Shown here: positions 1 to 5,778 of the stretch, piece by piece
Layout of the letters: every line of letters begins with the position of its first letter
Numbering within the stretch: position 1 is the stretch's first letter
Assembly (NCBI GenBank): GCA_003485715.1
Contig: DNIF01000016.1
Span: forward strand, 1 to 5,778
Source of the DNA: Gammaproteobacteria bacterium
Lineage (GTDB): Bacteria; Pseudomonadota; Gammaproteobacteria; UBA7966
DNA length: 5,778 nt
Direction of reading: 5' to 3'
Translations under genes and position numbers: made by a program
Notes under the pieces: generated by a model
What the model saw: only the letters and a program-made list of their open reading frames with translations
Database searches by the model: none
What the model was told of the DNA's origin: nothing

Positions 1-1662
1 GAATGGACATTGGCCGGTGATGTCGCACTGGCGCGCCTGCGCACGGCGCTGGCGCAAGCCGAGTTGGCCCACGATGGCGCGGCCCTGGGCGATCTGCACG
101 AAGCGATGGCGGCCTGCGATGGCTACCGCGGTGAGTCGCGTGCGGCAACACTGCTGCATGGTCTGGGTTTCCGCGCGGGGGACCATGCACGGCCGGTGGC
201 CGAGTTCTCCGGTGGCTGGCGCATGCGTCTTGAACTCGCCCGCGCCTTGATGGCCCCCTCGGATCTGCTGCTGCTCGACGAGCCCACCAATCATCTGGAC
301 CTCGATGCCATCATCTGGCTCGAGCGCTGGCTGGCGAGCTACCGCGGCACCCTGCTGATGGTGTCCCATGATCGCGACTTCCTCGATGCCACGGTGAGCG
401 CCATCGCCCACATCGAACAAGGTCGCCTCGGTTGGTACCGCGGTGGCTACAGCGATTTCGAACGTATCCGCGCCGAGCGACTCGCCGTGCAGCAGGCAAG
501 CCACGAGGCCGAGCAGCGCCGCGCCGCCGAGCTCCGCGCCTTCGTCGATCGCTTCCGCGCCCAGGCCACCAAGGCCCGTCAGGCGCAGTCGCGACTCAAG
601 GCATTGGAACGCTTGCAGACCACGGAGGCCGTGCGCGTCGCCGGTGGTCCACGTCTCGTCTTTCCCGAGCCCGTGAAGAACCCGGAGCGGCTGCTCACGC
701 TCGATACTGCCAGCGTCGGCCACGGCGATCGGCCCCTGCTCGACGGCGTGAATCTGCGCATCTCGCGCGGTGAGCGCATCGGCATCCTGGGTCGGAACGG
801 CGCCGGCAAGACCACCCTCATGCGCGCCCTGGCTGGAGATCTGCCGCTGCTCGCCGGTGAACGCGTCACGGCACGCGATCTGGAACTCGGCTATTTCGCC
901 CAGCATCAGATCGATGAACTCGACCTCGACGCCTCGCCCTTGCTCGCCTTGCGGCGCATCTCCCCGACCACGCGCGAACAGGAGCTGCGCGACTGGCTGG
1001 GCCGCTTTGGCTTCAGTGGCGAACGCGTGGACACCCCCATCCGGGTCGCCTCGGGCGGAGAGAAGGCGCGCCTCGCGTTTGCCCTCATCGTGCACGCCCG
1101 ACCGAACCTGCTGCTGCTGGACGAGCCCACCAACCACCTCGACCTTGGCATGCGCGAGGCGCTGGCCGAGGCGCTGGCGGATTTCGCCGGTGCCGTGGTG
1201 CTCGTGTCACACGATCGCCATCTGCTCGCGAGCACCGTCGATGCCCTGCATCTGGTCGATGCCGGGAGGGTGAGCGAATTCGCAGGTGATCTCGCCGACT
1301 ACGCGCGCTGGTCCGCCTCGCGCCAACAGCAGGCAAGCAGCACCGGCGACGATGCGGCACGTGAAGCGCGGCGTGCCGGGCGCGAGGGGTTGGCAGCCGA
1401 GCGTCAGTCGCGCTTGCGGGAACGCCGACCGCTCGAAAAGGAACTCACACAAGTGGAGCGGCGGCTGGCCGCACTTACCACCGAGCAGGCAGCGCTGGAT
1501 GCAGCCCTCGCCGACCCGGCCCTGTACAGCGCCAGCAATGGCAACGGCAACCAGGTGACCGAACTCACCCGGCGCAAGACCGGACTTGCCGCAGAGGTCG
1601 CCACGCTGGAGGAGCGTTGGCTGCAACTGGGAGAGGCACTGGAGTCGCTCGCGGAGCCGTGA
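1..1662 (+). CDS. yheS: ABC-F family ATPase YheS, 5'-truncated by the window edge
   Basis: This is a soluble twin-ATPase protein of the ABC-F family, whose members bind the ribosome E site and act in translation rather than transport. Numbering is from the first codon, GAA at base 1. The first ABC domain keeps its signature FSGGW (69-73), Walker B LLLLDE (89-94) and switch His123, but its Walker A lies upstream of the window. A charged linker with KARQAQSR (191-198) follows. The second domain is complete: Walker A GRNGAGKTT (264-272), signature ASGGEK (350-355), Walker B LLLLDE (370-375) and switch His404. The last ~100 residues are Arg/Glu/Ala-rich and look like the C-terminal coiled coil. 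Similarity to E. coli YheS (637 aa, from memory) runs to the end, including SRAASLLHGLGF-like and GYFAQHQ segments. About 85-90 N-terminal residues are missing. A TTG at base 10 is in frame but is internal, not the start. Uup is a less likely alternative. Confidence 0.93.
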   Translation, partial: EWTLAGDVALARLRTALAQAELAHDGAALGDLHEAMAACDGYRGESRAATLLHGLGFRAGDHARPVAEFSGGWRMRLELARALMAPSDLLLLDEPTNHLDLDAIIWLERWLASYRGTLLMVSHDRDFLDATVSAIAHIEQGRLGWYRGGYSDFERIRAERLAVQQASHEAEQRRAAELRAFVDRFRAQATKARQAQSRLKALERLQTTEAVRVAGGPRLVFPEPVKNPERLLTLDTASVGHGDRPLLDGVNLRISRGERIGILGRNGAGKTTLMRALAGDLPLLAGERVTARDLELGYFAQHQIDELDLDASPLLALRRISPTTREQELRDWLGRFGFSGERVDTPIRVASGGEKARLAFALIVHARPNLLLLDEPTNHLDLGMREALAEALADFAGAVVLVSHDRHLLASTVDALHLVDAGRVSEFAGDLADYARWSASRQQQASSTGDDAAREARRAGREGLAAERQSRLRERRPLEKELTQVERRLAALTTEQAALDAALADPALYSASNGNGNQVTELTRRKTGLAAEVATLEERWLQLGEALESLAEP

Positions 1663-1884
1663 GGGGGCCGTGCGCGGGCCCGGCACGATGCTGTGGTGAT
1701 TGCCGAGCGGCATCGGCGCGGCAGGACCCCCTGCGCGGGGACGACGTTGGGATGGCCTGTGCGGGATGCCGGGCCGGGATGCTTCAGCGCGGGCTTTGCG
1801 TGGCGGCCACCTCACTCGTACCCTTCATTGAACGCTTTTTGCACCCCGCGTCCAAGCCGCTCGCCCGCAGCAGGAGTCATCACG
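1663..1884. other. Noncoding spacer between yheS and ybjQ
   Basis: This 222-base spacer shows no supported gene. The ybjQ frame is open upstream to a GTG at 1693, but the added residues are low-complexity and have no counterpart in YbjQ, so I treat them as untranslated. Just after the yheS stop, GGGCC (1665-1669) can pair with GGCCC (1677-1681) around a 7-base loop. No T-tract follows, so a terminator role is weak. CCCC (1727-1730) and GGGG (1737-1740) form another small GC stem. Three GGGATG copies lie at 1749, 1763 and 1776. A possible -35 box TTGAAC is at 1828-1833, but the bases about 17 further on (TCCAAG, 1851-1856) make a poor -10, so I do not call a promoter. Confidence 0.5.
1872..1876 (+). 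promoter_or_regulatory. Shine-Dalgarno site of ybjQ
   Basis: AGGAG sits 8 bases before the ATG at 1885. It decides the start: the protein from this ATG matches the usual YbjQ length, whereas upstream in-frame starts such as GTG 1693 would add 64 residues with no family support. Confidence 0.75.
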
Positions 1885-2205
1885 ATGATCATCACCACCA
1901 CGCCCAACATCGAAGGCAAGCGCATCACGAAGTACTGCGGCATCGTTGCCGGCGAGGCCATCCTTGGTGCCAACCTGTTCAAGGATCTGTTTGCCGGGCT
2001 GCGCGATCTGGTCGGCGGCAGATCGGCGACCTACGAGCGGGAATTGCAGAATGCCCGCGACATCGCCATGCAGGAGATCCGCACGCGTGCCGAGGAGCTT
2101 GGCGCGAACGCTGTAGTCGGAGTCGACCTGGATTACGAAGTCATGGGTCAGTCGAATGGAATGCTCATGGTCTCTGCCAGCGGCACGGCCGTGATAGTTG
2201 AGTGA
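1885..2205 (+). CDS. ybjQ: YbjQ / UPF0145 family protein
   Basis: A 106-residue protein that closely follows E. coli YbjQ (107 aa) from end to end. Shared segments include TTP near the N-terminus, YCGIVAGEAILGANLF (residues 17-32), a central RDLVGGRSATYE stretch, LGANAVVGVDLDYE in the second half, and LMVSASGTAVIVE at the end. The family (UPF0145, formerly 'putative heavy-metal-binding domain') forms small cytoplasmic oligomeric proteins with no firmly established role. The metal-binding label comes from family naming, and only one cysteine (Cys18) is visible here. There is no signal peptide or membrane segment. The gene stands alone: 222 bases after yheS on the same strand and convergent with ftsY, whose stop is 58 bases away. 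The AGGAG ribosome binding site supports the ATG start. Identity is secure; function is unknown. Confidence 0.93.
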   Translation: MIITTTPNIEGKRITKYCGIVAGEAILGANLFKDLFAGLRDLVGGRSATYERELQNARDIAMQEIRTRAEELGANAVVGVDLDYEVMGQSNGMLMVSASGTAVIVE

Positions 2206-2209
2206 GTCC

Positions 2210-2227
2210 GGGAAACGTCTGACCCCG
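2210..2227. repeat. Possible REP-like motif between ybjQ and ftsY
   Basis: The gap between the convergent ybjQ and ftsY stops contains the motif GGAAACGTCTGACCCC. It resembles the short GGGGTCAGAC-type dispersed motifs I recall from intergenic DNA of many high-GC proteobacteria, often linked to REP-associated transposases. Next to it, GCCC (2227-2230) and GGGC (2234-2237) give only a 4-bp stem. One copy in the window cannot prove a repeat; the call rests on remembered resemblance. Confidence 0.3.
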
Positions 2228-2263
2228 CCCCTCGGGCCGTGTAGTCGCGTGATTCACAAGCGA

Positions 2264-3388
2264 TCAGCTCGTGCGCCCGAGCATGGCCTCCACGTAGGCG
2301 GCGGGTTCGAAGGGGCGCAGATCCTCCAGCGCCTCGCCCACGCCGATGTAACGGATCGGAAGCTTCAGCCGATCCACCAGCGCGAAGACGATGCCGCCCC
2401 GCGCGGTGCCGTCGAGCTTGGTCACCACCATGCCCGAGAGCCCCACGGCTTCATGGAACTTGAGTGCCTGGGCCAGCGCGTTCTGTCCGGCCGTGCCATC
2501 GATGACGAGTAGTGTCTCGTGCGGTGCGCGGGGATCGAGCTTGCCCAGCACCCGCTTCACCTTCTTCAGTTCGTCCATCAGGTTCGACTGCGTGTGCAGC
2601 CGGCCCGCGGTGTCGGCGATGAGGATGTCGATGTTGCGCGCCTGGGCCGCCGAGAGGGCGTCGTGCACCACCGATGCCGGGTCTGCGCCCTGCGGCTGGG
2701 CGATGACGGGAACCGCATTGCGCTCGCCCCAGGCCTGGAGTTGCTGCACGGCGGCGGCGCGGAAGGTGTCACCCGCGGCCAGCAGCACACTGCGGCCGGC
2801 GGCGCGGTAGTGTGCGGCGAGCTTGCCGATGGTGGTGGTCTTGCCCGCGCCGTTCACGCCGATGGTCAGGATCACGAAGGGGCGATCGCTGTGCTCCGGC
2901 AGTTCGAGCGGCTCGGCGTAACCGACGAGACGCGCCGTGAGCAGATCTGCCAGACCTCGATAGAGTGCCTCCGGGTCCTGCAGCTCGTTGCGCTTGAGGC
3001 GGTTGGTGAGCTCAGCGATGACGCTGCTGGTCGTCTCCAGGCCCACATCGGCACCGAGCAGCAGGGCCTCGAGGTCCTCCAGCGATTCCGCGTCCAGGCG
3101 CTTGCGCCCGCTCACGATGCGCGCGATGCCTTCACCCAGGGCCTCGCGGGTGCGCGCGATGCCGGCCTTCAGGCGCCCGAAGAAGCCGCTGCGGCTGCCC
3201 ACGGGCTCCGCCTCGACCTGGGCCGCGAGGGTTTCCGCCGCCCGTGTCTCGGGGCCGCTGGGTGCGGATTCCGTAGCCGGCGTCGCGGCGGTGTCAGCCA
3301 GCGCCTGGCTGGCATCCGGGCCCGAGCCCGGGGTGGTGGTGTCGGTGCTCACGCCCTCGGCGGGCCGCTTGCGACGGAAGAAGAACAT
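2264..3388 (-). CDS. ftsY: Signal recognition particle receptor FtsY
   Basis: FtsY is the SRP-type GTPase that docks the Ffh-ribosome complex at the inner membrane. The 374-residue protein starts FFFRRKR, a hydrophobic-basic tip that could touch lipid. Residues 11-65 are an Ala/Thr/Pro/Ser-rich, mildly acidic linker. GFFGRLKAGIART (68-80) matches the amphipathic membrane-binding helix at the start of the N domain. The N-domain helical bundle follows. The G domain holds G1 GVNGAGKTT (177-185), G2 DTFRAAA (207-213), G3 DTAGR (259-263), G4 TKLD (323-326) and GVGEALEDLRPF (349-360), the last typical of FtsY. These FtsY-specific features rule out Ffh and FlhF. It is shorter than E. coli FtsY (497 aa), the difference lying in the acidic N-terminal region. 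The ATG is preceded by no clear Shine-Dalgarno sequence. It is divergent from rsmD, a common arrangement. No ftsE or ftsX follows; ybjQ faces it instead. Confidence 0.97.
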   Translation of the reverse strand: MFFFRRKRPAEGVSTDTTTPGSGPDASQALADTAATPATESAPSGPETRAAETLAAQVEAEPVGSRSGFFGRLKAGIARTREALGEGIARIVSGRKRLDAESLEDLEALLLGADVGLETTSSVIAELTNRLKRNELQDPEALYRGLADLLTARLVGYAEPLELPEHSDRPFVILTIGVNGAGKTTTIGKLAAHYRAAGRSVLLAAGDTFRAAAVQQLQAWGERNAVPVIAQPQGADPASVVHDALSAAQARNIDILIADTAGRLHTQSNLMDELKKVKRVLGKLDPRAPHETLLVIDGTAGQNALAQALKFHEAVGLSGMVVTKLDGTARGGIVFALVDRLKLPIRYIGVGEALEDLRPFEPAAYVEAMLGRTS

Positions 3389-3524
3389 GTCGTTGGCAGA
3401 GATCCGGAAGTGAGTTTGCGCCGTCGCCGTTCGACGACGCAGCGATGAAGGGCGCTAGTGTACTGTCTCGGGCGCCAGCCTCCCGCTCGGCGTCTCCGTC
3501 GACATCAGCCCAGGTCAGCACGAC
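3389..3524. promoter_or_regulatory. Divergent ftsY / rsmD promoter region
   Basis: This 136-base gap separates two genes read outward, so both promoters should lie here or within the neighbouring 5' ends. The best local candidates overlap. On the minus strand, TACACT (complement of 3457-3462) could be a -10 for ftsY. On the plus strand, TACTGT (3461-3466) could be a -10 for rsmD. Neither has a convincing -35. GGCGC (3451-3455) and GCGCC (3472-3476) form a dyad around these candidates, and CGTCG (3422-3426) with CGACG (3432-3436) forms a small stem in the ftsY leader. GC richness makes such pairings common by chance. Position is solid; exact elements are uncertain. Confidence 0.45.
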
Positions 3525-4262
3525 ATGAGCAAGCGCCCAGCGGCGCGCCCCGGCACGGTGCGCATCATCGGCGGCTCCCATCGCGGTCGCCGCATCCCCA
3601 TTGCTGCCGACGACAATCTGCGGCCGACGCCGGATCGCATTCGCGAGACCCTCTTCAACTGGCTCGCGCCCGTGCTTCCGGGTGCTCGCGTACTCGACCT
3701 CTGTGCCGGCACCGGGGTGCTGGGCCTTGAGGCCCTCTCCCGAGGTGCCGCGCATTGCGTGGCAGTGGAGCGGGATCCGGTGTTGGCCCGCGCCATCGTC
3801 GCGAGCGCAGAGGCCTTCGGCCTGGCCGGACGACTCACGCTAGTGACCGGAGATGCCGCCCAGGTGCTGGCACGCCTGACTGATCGCTTCGACGTGGTCT
3901 TCCTGGACCCTCCCTACCCCGCCATGGCCTGGACGGCGCTGGCCGAGCGCCTGCGGCAGCACGAGCTACTGACCCCTGCGGCGCGCGTGTACCTCGAATG
4001 GCCGTCCGCGCTCGCGTCGGCCCCGTTGCCCGCGCATTGGCAGGCAGAGAAGGAGTCGCACGCCGGCGCGGTGCGTTTCGGGTTGTTCAGGCCGATGACG
4101 GAGGAAGCGGGTGTCGAGGCGTGTCCCGACCCTCACCCCGATCCCTCGCGCGGGGAGCGAGGGGGGCAGAATCGAGCCTCGCCGTCGCCCGCAGGAGAGG
4201 GGCCTTCGGAGGGCGTTTTCGTGGACAATCCGGCCGCCAGGCCTGACGCGGGGACGACATGA
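3525..4262 (+). CDS. rsmD: 16S rRNA (guanine(966)-N2)-methyltransferase RsmD, with extended C-terminus
   Basis: RsmD transfers a methyl group from S-adenosylmethionine to N2 of G966 in 16S rRNA during small-subunit assembly. The N-terminal motif IIGGSHRGR (14-22) and RPTPDRIRETLFNWL (33-47) are RsmD hallmarks. The SAM-binding loop is VLDLCAGTGVLGLEALSRGA (56-75), acidic residue Glu82 follows in motif II, and the catalytic DPPY is at 128-131. The fold appears to end near residue 190 (FGLFRP, 185-190), consistent with the usual ~190-200 aa. The remaining ~50 residues are Pro/Gly/Ser/Arg-rich and are encoded by a hairpin repeat, so they probably add nothing enzymatic. A weak AGGT lies 9 bases before the ATG. 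The stop overlaps the coaD start as ATGA, implying a shared mRNA and translational coupling. The enzyme call is secure; the tail may be a recent acquisition. Confidence 0.95.
   Translation: MSKRPAARPGTVRIIGGSHRGRRIPIAADDNLRPTPDRIRETLFNWLAPVLPGARVLDLCAGTGVLGLEALSRGAAHCVAVERDPVLARAIVASAEAFGLAGRLTLVTGDAAQVLARLTDRFDVVFLDPPYPAMAWTALAERLRQHELLTPAARVYLEWPSALASAPLPAHWQAEKESHAGAVRFGLFRPMTEEAGVEACPDPHPDPSRGERGGQNRASPSPAGEGPSEGVFVDNPAARPDAGTT
4128..4215. repeat. Palindromic repeat element inside the 3' end of rsmD
   Basis: This stretch looks like dispersed intergenic repeat DNA rather than coding sequence. Its left unit begins CCTCACCCCGATCCC and forms a perfect 7-bp hairpin: CCCTCGC (4143-4149), a 7-base loop, GCGAGGG (4157-4163). 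A second, degenerate unit begins near 4176 (GCCTCGCC) and ends CCCGCAGGAGAGGGGCC (4188-4204), which resembles the other form of the same repeat family. The peptide it encodes (PDPHPDPSRGERG, then SPSPAGEGPSEG) is the kind of spurious tail seen when such repeats are translated. The family assignment is from memory of high-GC gammaproteobacterial genomes; the hairpin is seen directly. Confidence 0.6.
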
Positions 4263-4747
4263 ACAACACGATCATCTATCCGGGCACCTTCGACCCGATC
4301 ACCGATGGCCACACCGATATCGCCGCTCGGGCGGCGCGCATCTTCGATCGTGTGGTGCTGGCGGTTGCGCACGACACCGGCAAGCAGACGGCCTTCGACA
4401 CCGACGAGCGGGTCGCCCTCGCCTGTGCCGCCACGGCGCACATCCGCAATGTCGAGGTCTGTCGCTTCGATGGCCTGCTCGCCAACTACTTGCGCGAAAT
4501 CGGGTGTACCCGCGTCCTGCGCGGCCTGCGTGCCCTGTCGGATTTCGAGCATGAGTTCCAGCTCGCCAGCATGAACCGCCGTCTGGATGCAGACATCGAG
4601 ACGCTCTTCCTGACCCCGGACGAGCGCTACAGCTTCATCTCCTCGAGCCTCGTGCGCCAGATCGCCGATCTCGGCGGCGAGGTCTCCGCCTTCGTGCACG
4701 AGCGGGTCGCTGCGGCCCTGCGCGAGCGTCTCGCGCGGCGCCAGTGA
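4259..4747 (+). CDS. coaD: Phosphopantetheine adenylyltransferase CoaD
   Basis: CoaD joins 4'-phosphopantetheine and ATP to give dephospho-CoA and pyrophosphate, the penultimate step of coenzyme A synthesis, in the cytoplasm. The 162-residue length is normal for this hexameric nucleotidyltransferase. YPGTFDPITDGH (7-18) contains the nucleotide-binding T/HxGH motif as TDGH (15-18). RGLR (88-91), the DFEHEFQLASMNR segment (95-107) and the ISSSLVR motif (127-133) are all in place and match E. coli CoaD closely. The start overlaps the rsmD stop by four bases, with GGGGA (4250-4254) as a close Shine-Dalgarno. The site lies just after the repeat-derived tail of rsmD, so translation of coaD may depend on ribosomes crossing that repeat. 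The convergent moxR gene ends 38 bases downstream. Confidence 0.97.
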   Translation: MNNTIIYPGTFDPITDGHTDIAARAARIFDRVVLAVAHDTGKQTAFDTDERVALACAATAHIRNVEVCRFDGLLANYLREIGCTRVLRGLRALSDFEHEFQLASMNRRLDADIETLFLTPDERYSFISSSLVRQIADLGGEVSAFVHERVAAALRERLARRQ

Positions 4748-4762
4748 ACCCGAACGTCGGGT
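4748..4762. terminator. Candidate bidirectional terminator between coaD and moxR
   Basis: Directly after the coaD stop, ACCCGA (4748-4753) and TCGGGT (4757-4762) are perfect inverted arms around a 3-base loop. A compact GC-rich stem between two converging genes fits a shared terminator. No T-run follows on either strand, so it would be a weak intrinsic terminator at best. Confidence 0.35.
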
Positions 4763-4785
4763 CCCCGGCAGAGAGCGACAGCACC

Positions 4786-5724
4786 TCAGGGGGCCGGCAC
4801 GCCCTCCAGCAGTCGTCGCACCAATTCGCTACCCTCGATGAAGCCGGCCTGATACGCCGGGGCCAGACGGTGCGCCAGCACCGGCAGCGCCAGATGCTGG
4901 AGGTCATCCGGCCGCACGGAACTGCGGCCATGCAGCCATGCCCAGGCCTGGGCGGCCCGCAGCCAGGCAAGTCCAGCCCGGGGTGAGACGCCGTGGTCGA
5001 TGGCGCTGTGCTCGCGACTCGCCCGAAGCAGCGCCAGCAGGTAGTCGAGCACCACATCGGCTACGTGCACGCCCCGGATCTCGTTCGACCAGCCGCGTAG
5101 CTGCACCGGATCGATCCGCGGATTCATCCGTGCGAGCAGATCACGGCGGGCCTCGCCCTGCAGCAGGGCGCGCTCGGCCGCAGGCCCTGGGTATCCGATC
5201 GCCAGGCGCATGAGGAAACGATCGAGCTGCGATTCAGGCAGGGGGAAGGTGCCCACCTGCTCGCGCGGGTTCTGGGTGGCGATGACAAAGAAGGGCTGTG
5301 GCAGCGGATGACTCACGCCATCCACCGAGACCTGCCCCTCCTCCATGGCCTCGAGCAGGGCGCTCTGCGCCCGCGGGGTGGCGCGGTTCACCTCGTCCGC
5401 CAGCAGCACCTGTGCAAAGACCGGCCCCGGATGGAAGCGGAACTCACCGCGCGCCGGTTCGTACACCGACGCCCCGAGGATGTCTGCGGGCAGCATGTCG
5501 GCCGTGAACTGCAAGCGTCGGAACTCGAGGCCGAGGAGTGCGGCGAGGGTGTGCGCGAGCGTGGTCTTGCCGACGCCGGGCAGATCCTCGATGAGCAGAT
5601 GGCCGCCGGCGAGCAGGCAGGTAAGCGCCAGACGCAGCGCCTCATCCTTGCCGAGGATGACGCGGCTGGCCTCCGTCAGCAGATCGTCGAGGGGGCCGGT
5701 CTGCCCGGGGCGGGGGACATTCAT
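4786..5724 (-). CDS. MoxR-family AAA+ ATPase
   Basis: MoxR ATPases are cytoplasmic AAA+ proteins thought to act as chaperones or assembly factors, often with VWA- or DUF58-domain partners. Numbering is from the ATG at 5724 (312 aa, normal for the family). RVILGKDEAL precedes Walker A GVGKTT (50-55). FTADMLPADILG (73-84) and GPVFAQVLLADEVNRA (100-115) follow, the latter with Walker B Asp110-Glu111. Sensor 1 is ATQNP (149-153), the arginine finger is probably Arg169 in LDRF, and sensor 2 is GVSPRA with Arg249. The C-terminal helical lid follows. The start is uncertain: a TTG lies two codons upstream (5730), no Shine-Dalgarno is evident, and the frame has no stop up to base 5778, although conserved sequence begins only after residue ~12. 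It ends 38 bases from the convergent coaD, so no DUF58 or transglutaminase gene follows. The specific subfamily and substrate cannot be told. Confidence 0.92.
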   Translation of the reverse strand: MNVPRPGQTGPLDDLLTEASRVILGKDEALRLALTCLLAGGHLLIEDLPGVGKTTLAHTLAALLGLEFRRLQFTADMLPADILGASVYEPARGEFRFHPGPVFAQVLLADEVNRATPRAQSALLEAMEEGQVSVDGVSHPLPQPFFVIATQNPREQVGTFPLPESQLDRFLMRLAIGYPGPAAERALLQGEARRDLLARMNPRIDPVQLRGWSNEIRGVHVADVVLDYLLALLRASREHSAIDHGVSPRAGLAWLRAAQAWAWLHGRSSVRPDDLQHLALPVLAHRLAPAYQAGFIEGSELVRRLLEGVPAP

Positions 5725-5778
5725 CGGCAATGCGGCTGCGGTTGTTGGCGCAGGAAAATCCCGCTGCCGGCGGCACGG

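Noticed and set aside
69..600. Nonconsensus FSGGW signature in the first ABC domain as a sign of a defective ATPase
   Set aside because: The same FSGGW form is normal in YheS, and the Walker B and switch His are intact. The missing Walker A is only cut off by the window edge.
1207..1815. A 202-codon open frame on the minus strand opposite the end of yheS
   Set aside because: It covers the yheS C-terminus and the spacer, has no recognisable domain, and has no ribosome binding site I can support.
1693..1884. N-terminal extension of ybjQ from GTG 1693
   Set aside because: The 64 extra residues are low-complexity and absent from YbjQ proteins, and the AGGAG site supports ATG 1885.
1617..2201. 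A 194-codon plus-strand frame overlapping yheS and ybjQ, with His-rich segments
   Set aside because: Its His/Arg-rich peptide is the out-of-frame reading of ybjQ. The true ybjQ frame matches the family along its full length.
2249..2257. GTGATTCAC dyad as an operator
   Set aside because: It is only 4 bases per arm, lies between two gene ends rather than near a start, and is easily expected by chance.
2519..3448. A 309-codon open frame on the plus strand opposite ftsY
   Set aside because: It is antisense to a clearly recognised gene, has no family resemblance, and is the usual product of high GC at third codon positions leaving the opposite strand free of stops.
4133..4699. A 188-codon minus-strand frame opposite coaD and the repeat
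   Set aside because: It is antisense to coaD and its C-terminal part is just the reverse reading of the palindromic repeat.
1..5778. CRISPR array, tRNA or rRNA gene, insertion sequence or toxin-antitoxin pair
   Set aside because: I looked for evenly spaced repeats, cloverleaf-like segments, transposase motifs and small paired genes on both strands and saw none.

Overview
The window is a compact stretch of GC-rich bacterial chromosome (roughly two-thirds G+C by eye). It carries six recognisable protein genes, mostly housekeeping. Close resemblance to E. coli YheS, YbjQ, FtsY, RsmD and CoaD, and the divergent ftsY / rsmD-coaD arrangement, point to a high-GC gammaproteobacterium. The hairpin-rich repeat at the end of rsmD resembles dispersed repeats I associate with Xanthomonadales-type genomes. 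That finer placement is inference, and no taxonomic marker such as rRNA is present.

Layout: (1) 1-1662, plus strand, the 3' part of an ABC-F ATPase gene (yheS), cut by the left edge. (2) 1663-1884, a noncoding spacer with a GC-rich hairpin after yheS, a triplet of GGGATG repeats, and the ribosome binding site of the next gene. (3) 1885-2205, plus strand, a YbjQ/UPF0145 protein. (4) 2264-3388, minus strand, ftsY, convergent with ybjQ. (5) 3389-3524, the divergent ftsY/rsmD promoter region. (6) 3525-4262 and 4259-4747, plus strand, rsmD and coaD, overlapping by ATGA. (7) 4786-5724, minus strand, a MoxR-family AAA+ ATPase, convergent with coaD; its frame stays open to the right edge.

The functions are: ribosome-associated ATPase (YheS), SRP receptor for co-translational membrane targeting (FtsY), 16S rRNA methylation (RsmD), coenzyme A synthesis (CoaD), and an AAA+ chaperone-like ATPase (MoxR). 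YbjQ has no settled function. Apart from the rsmD-coaD pair these genes are not one pathway.

I found no convincing new biological system, mobile element gene, CRISPR array or RNA gene. The best oddity is that rsmD reads through a palindromic repeat, giving it a low-complexity tail of about 50 residues immediately before the coaD overlap. Smaller points are a REP-like motif between ybjQ and ftsY, the absence of ftsEX after ftsY, and the absence of a DUF58 partner after moxR.
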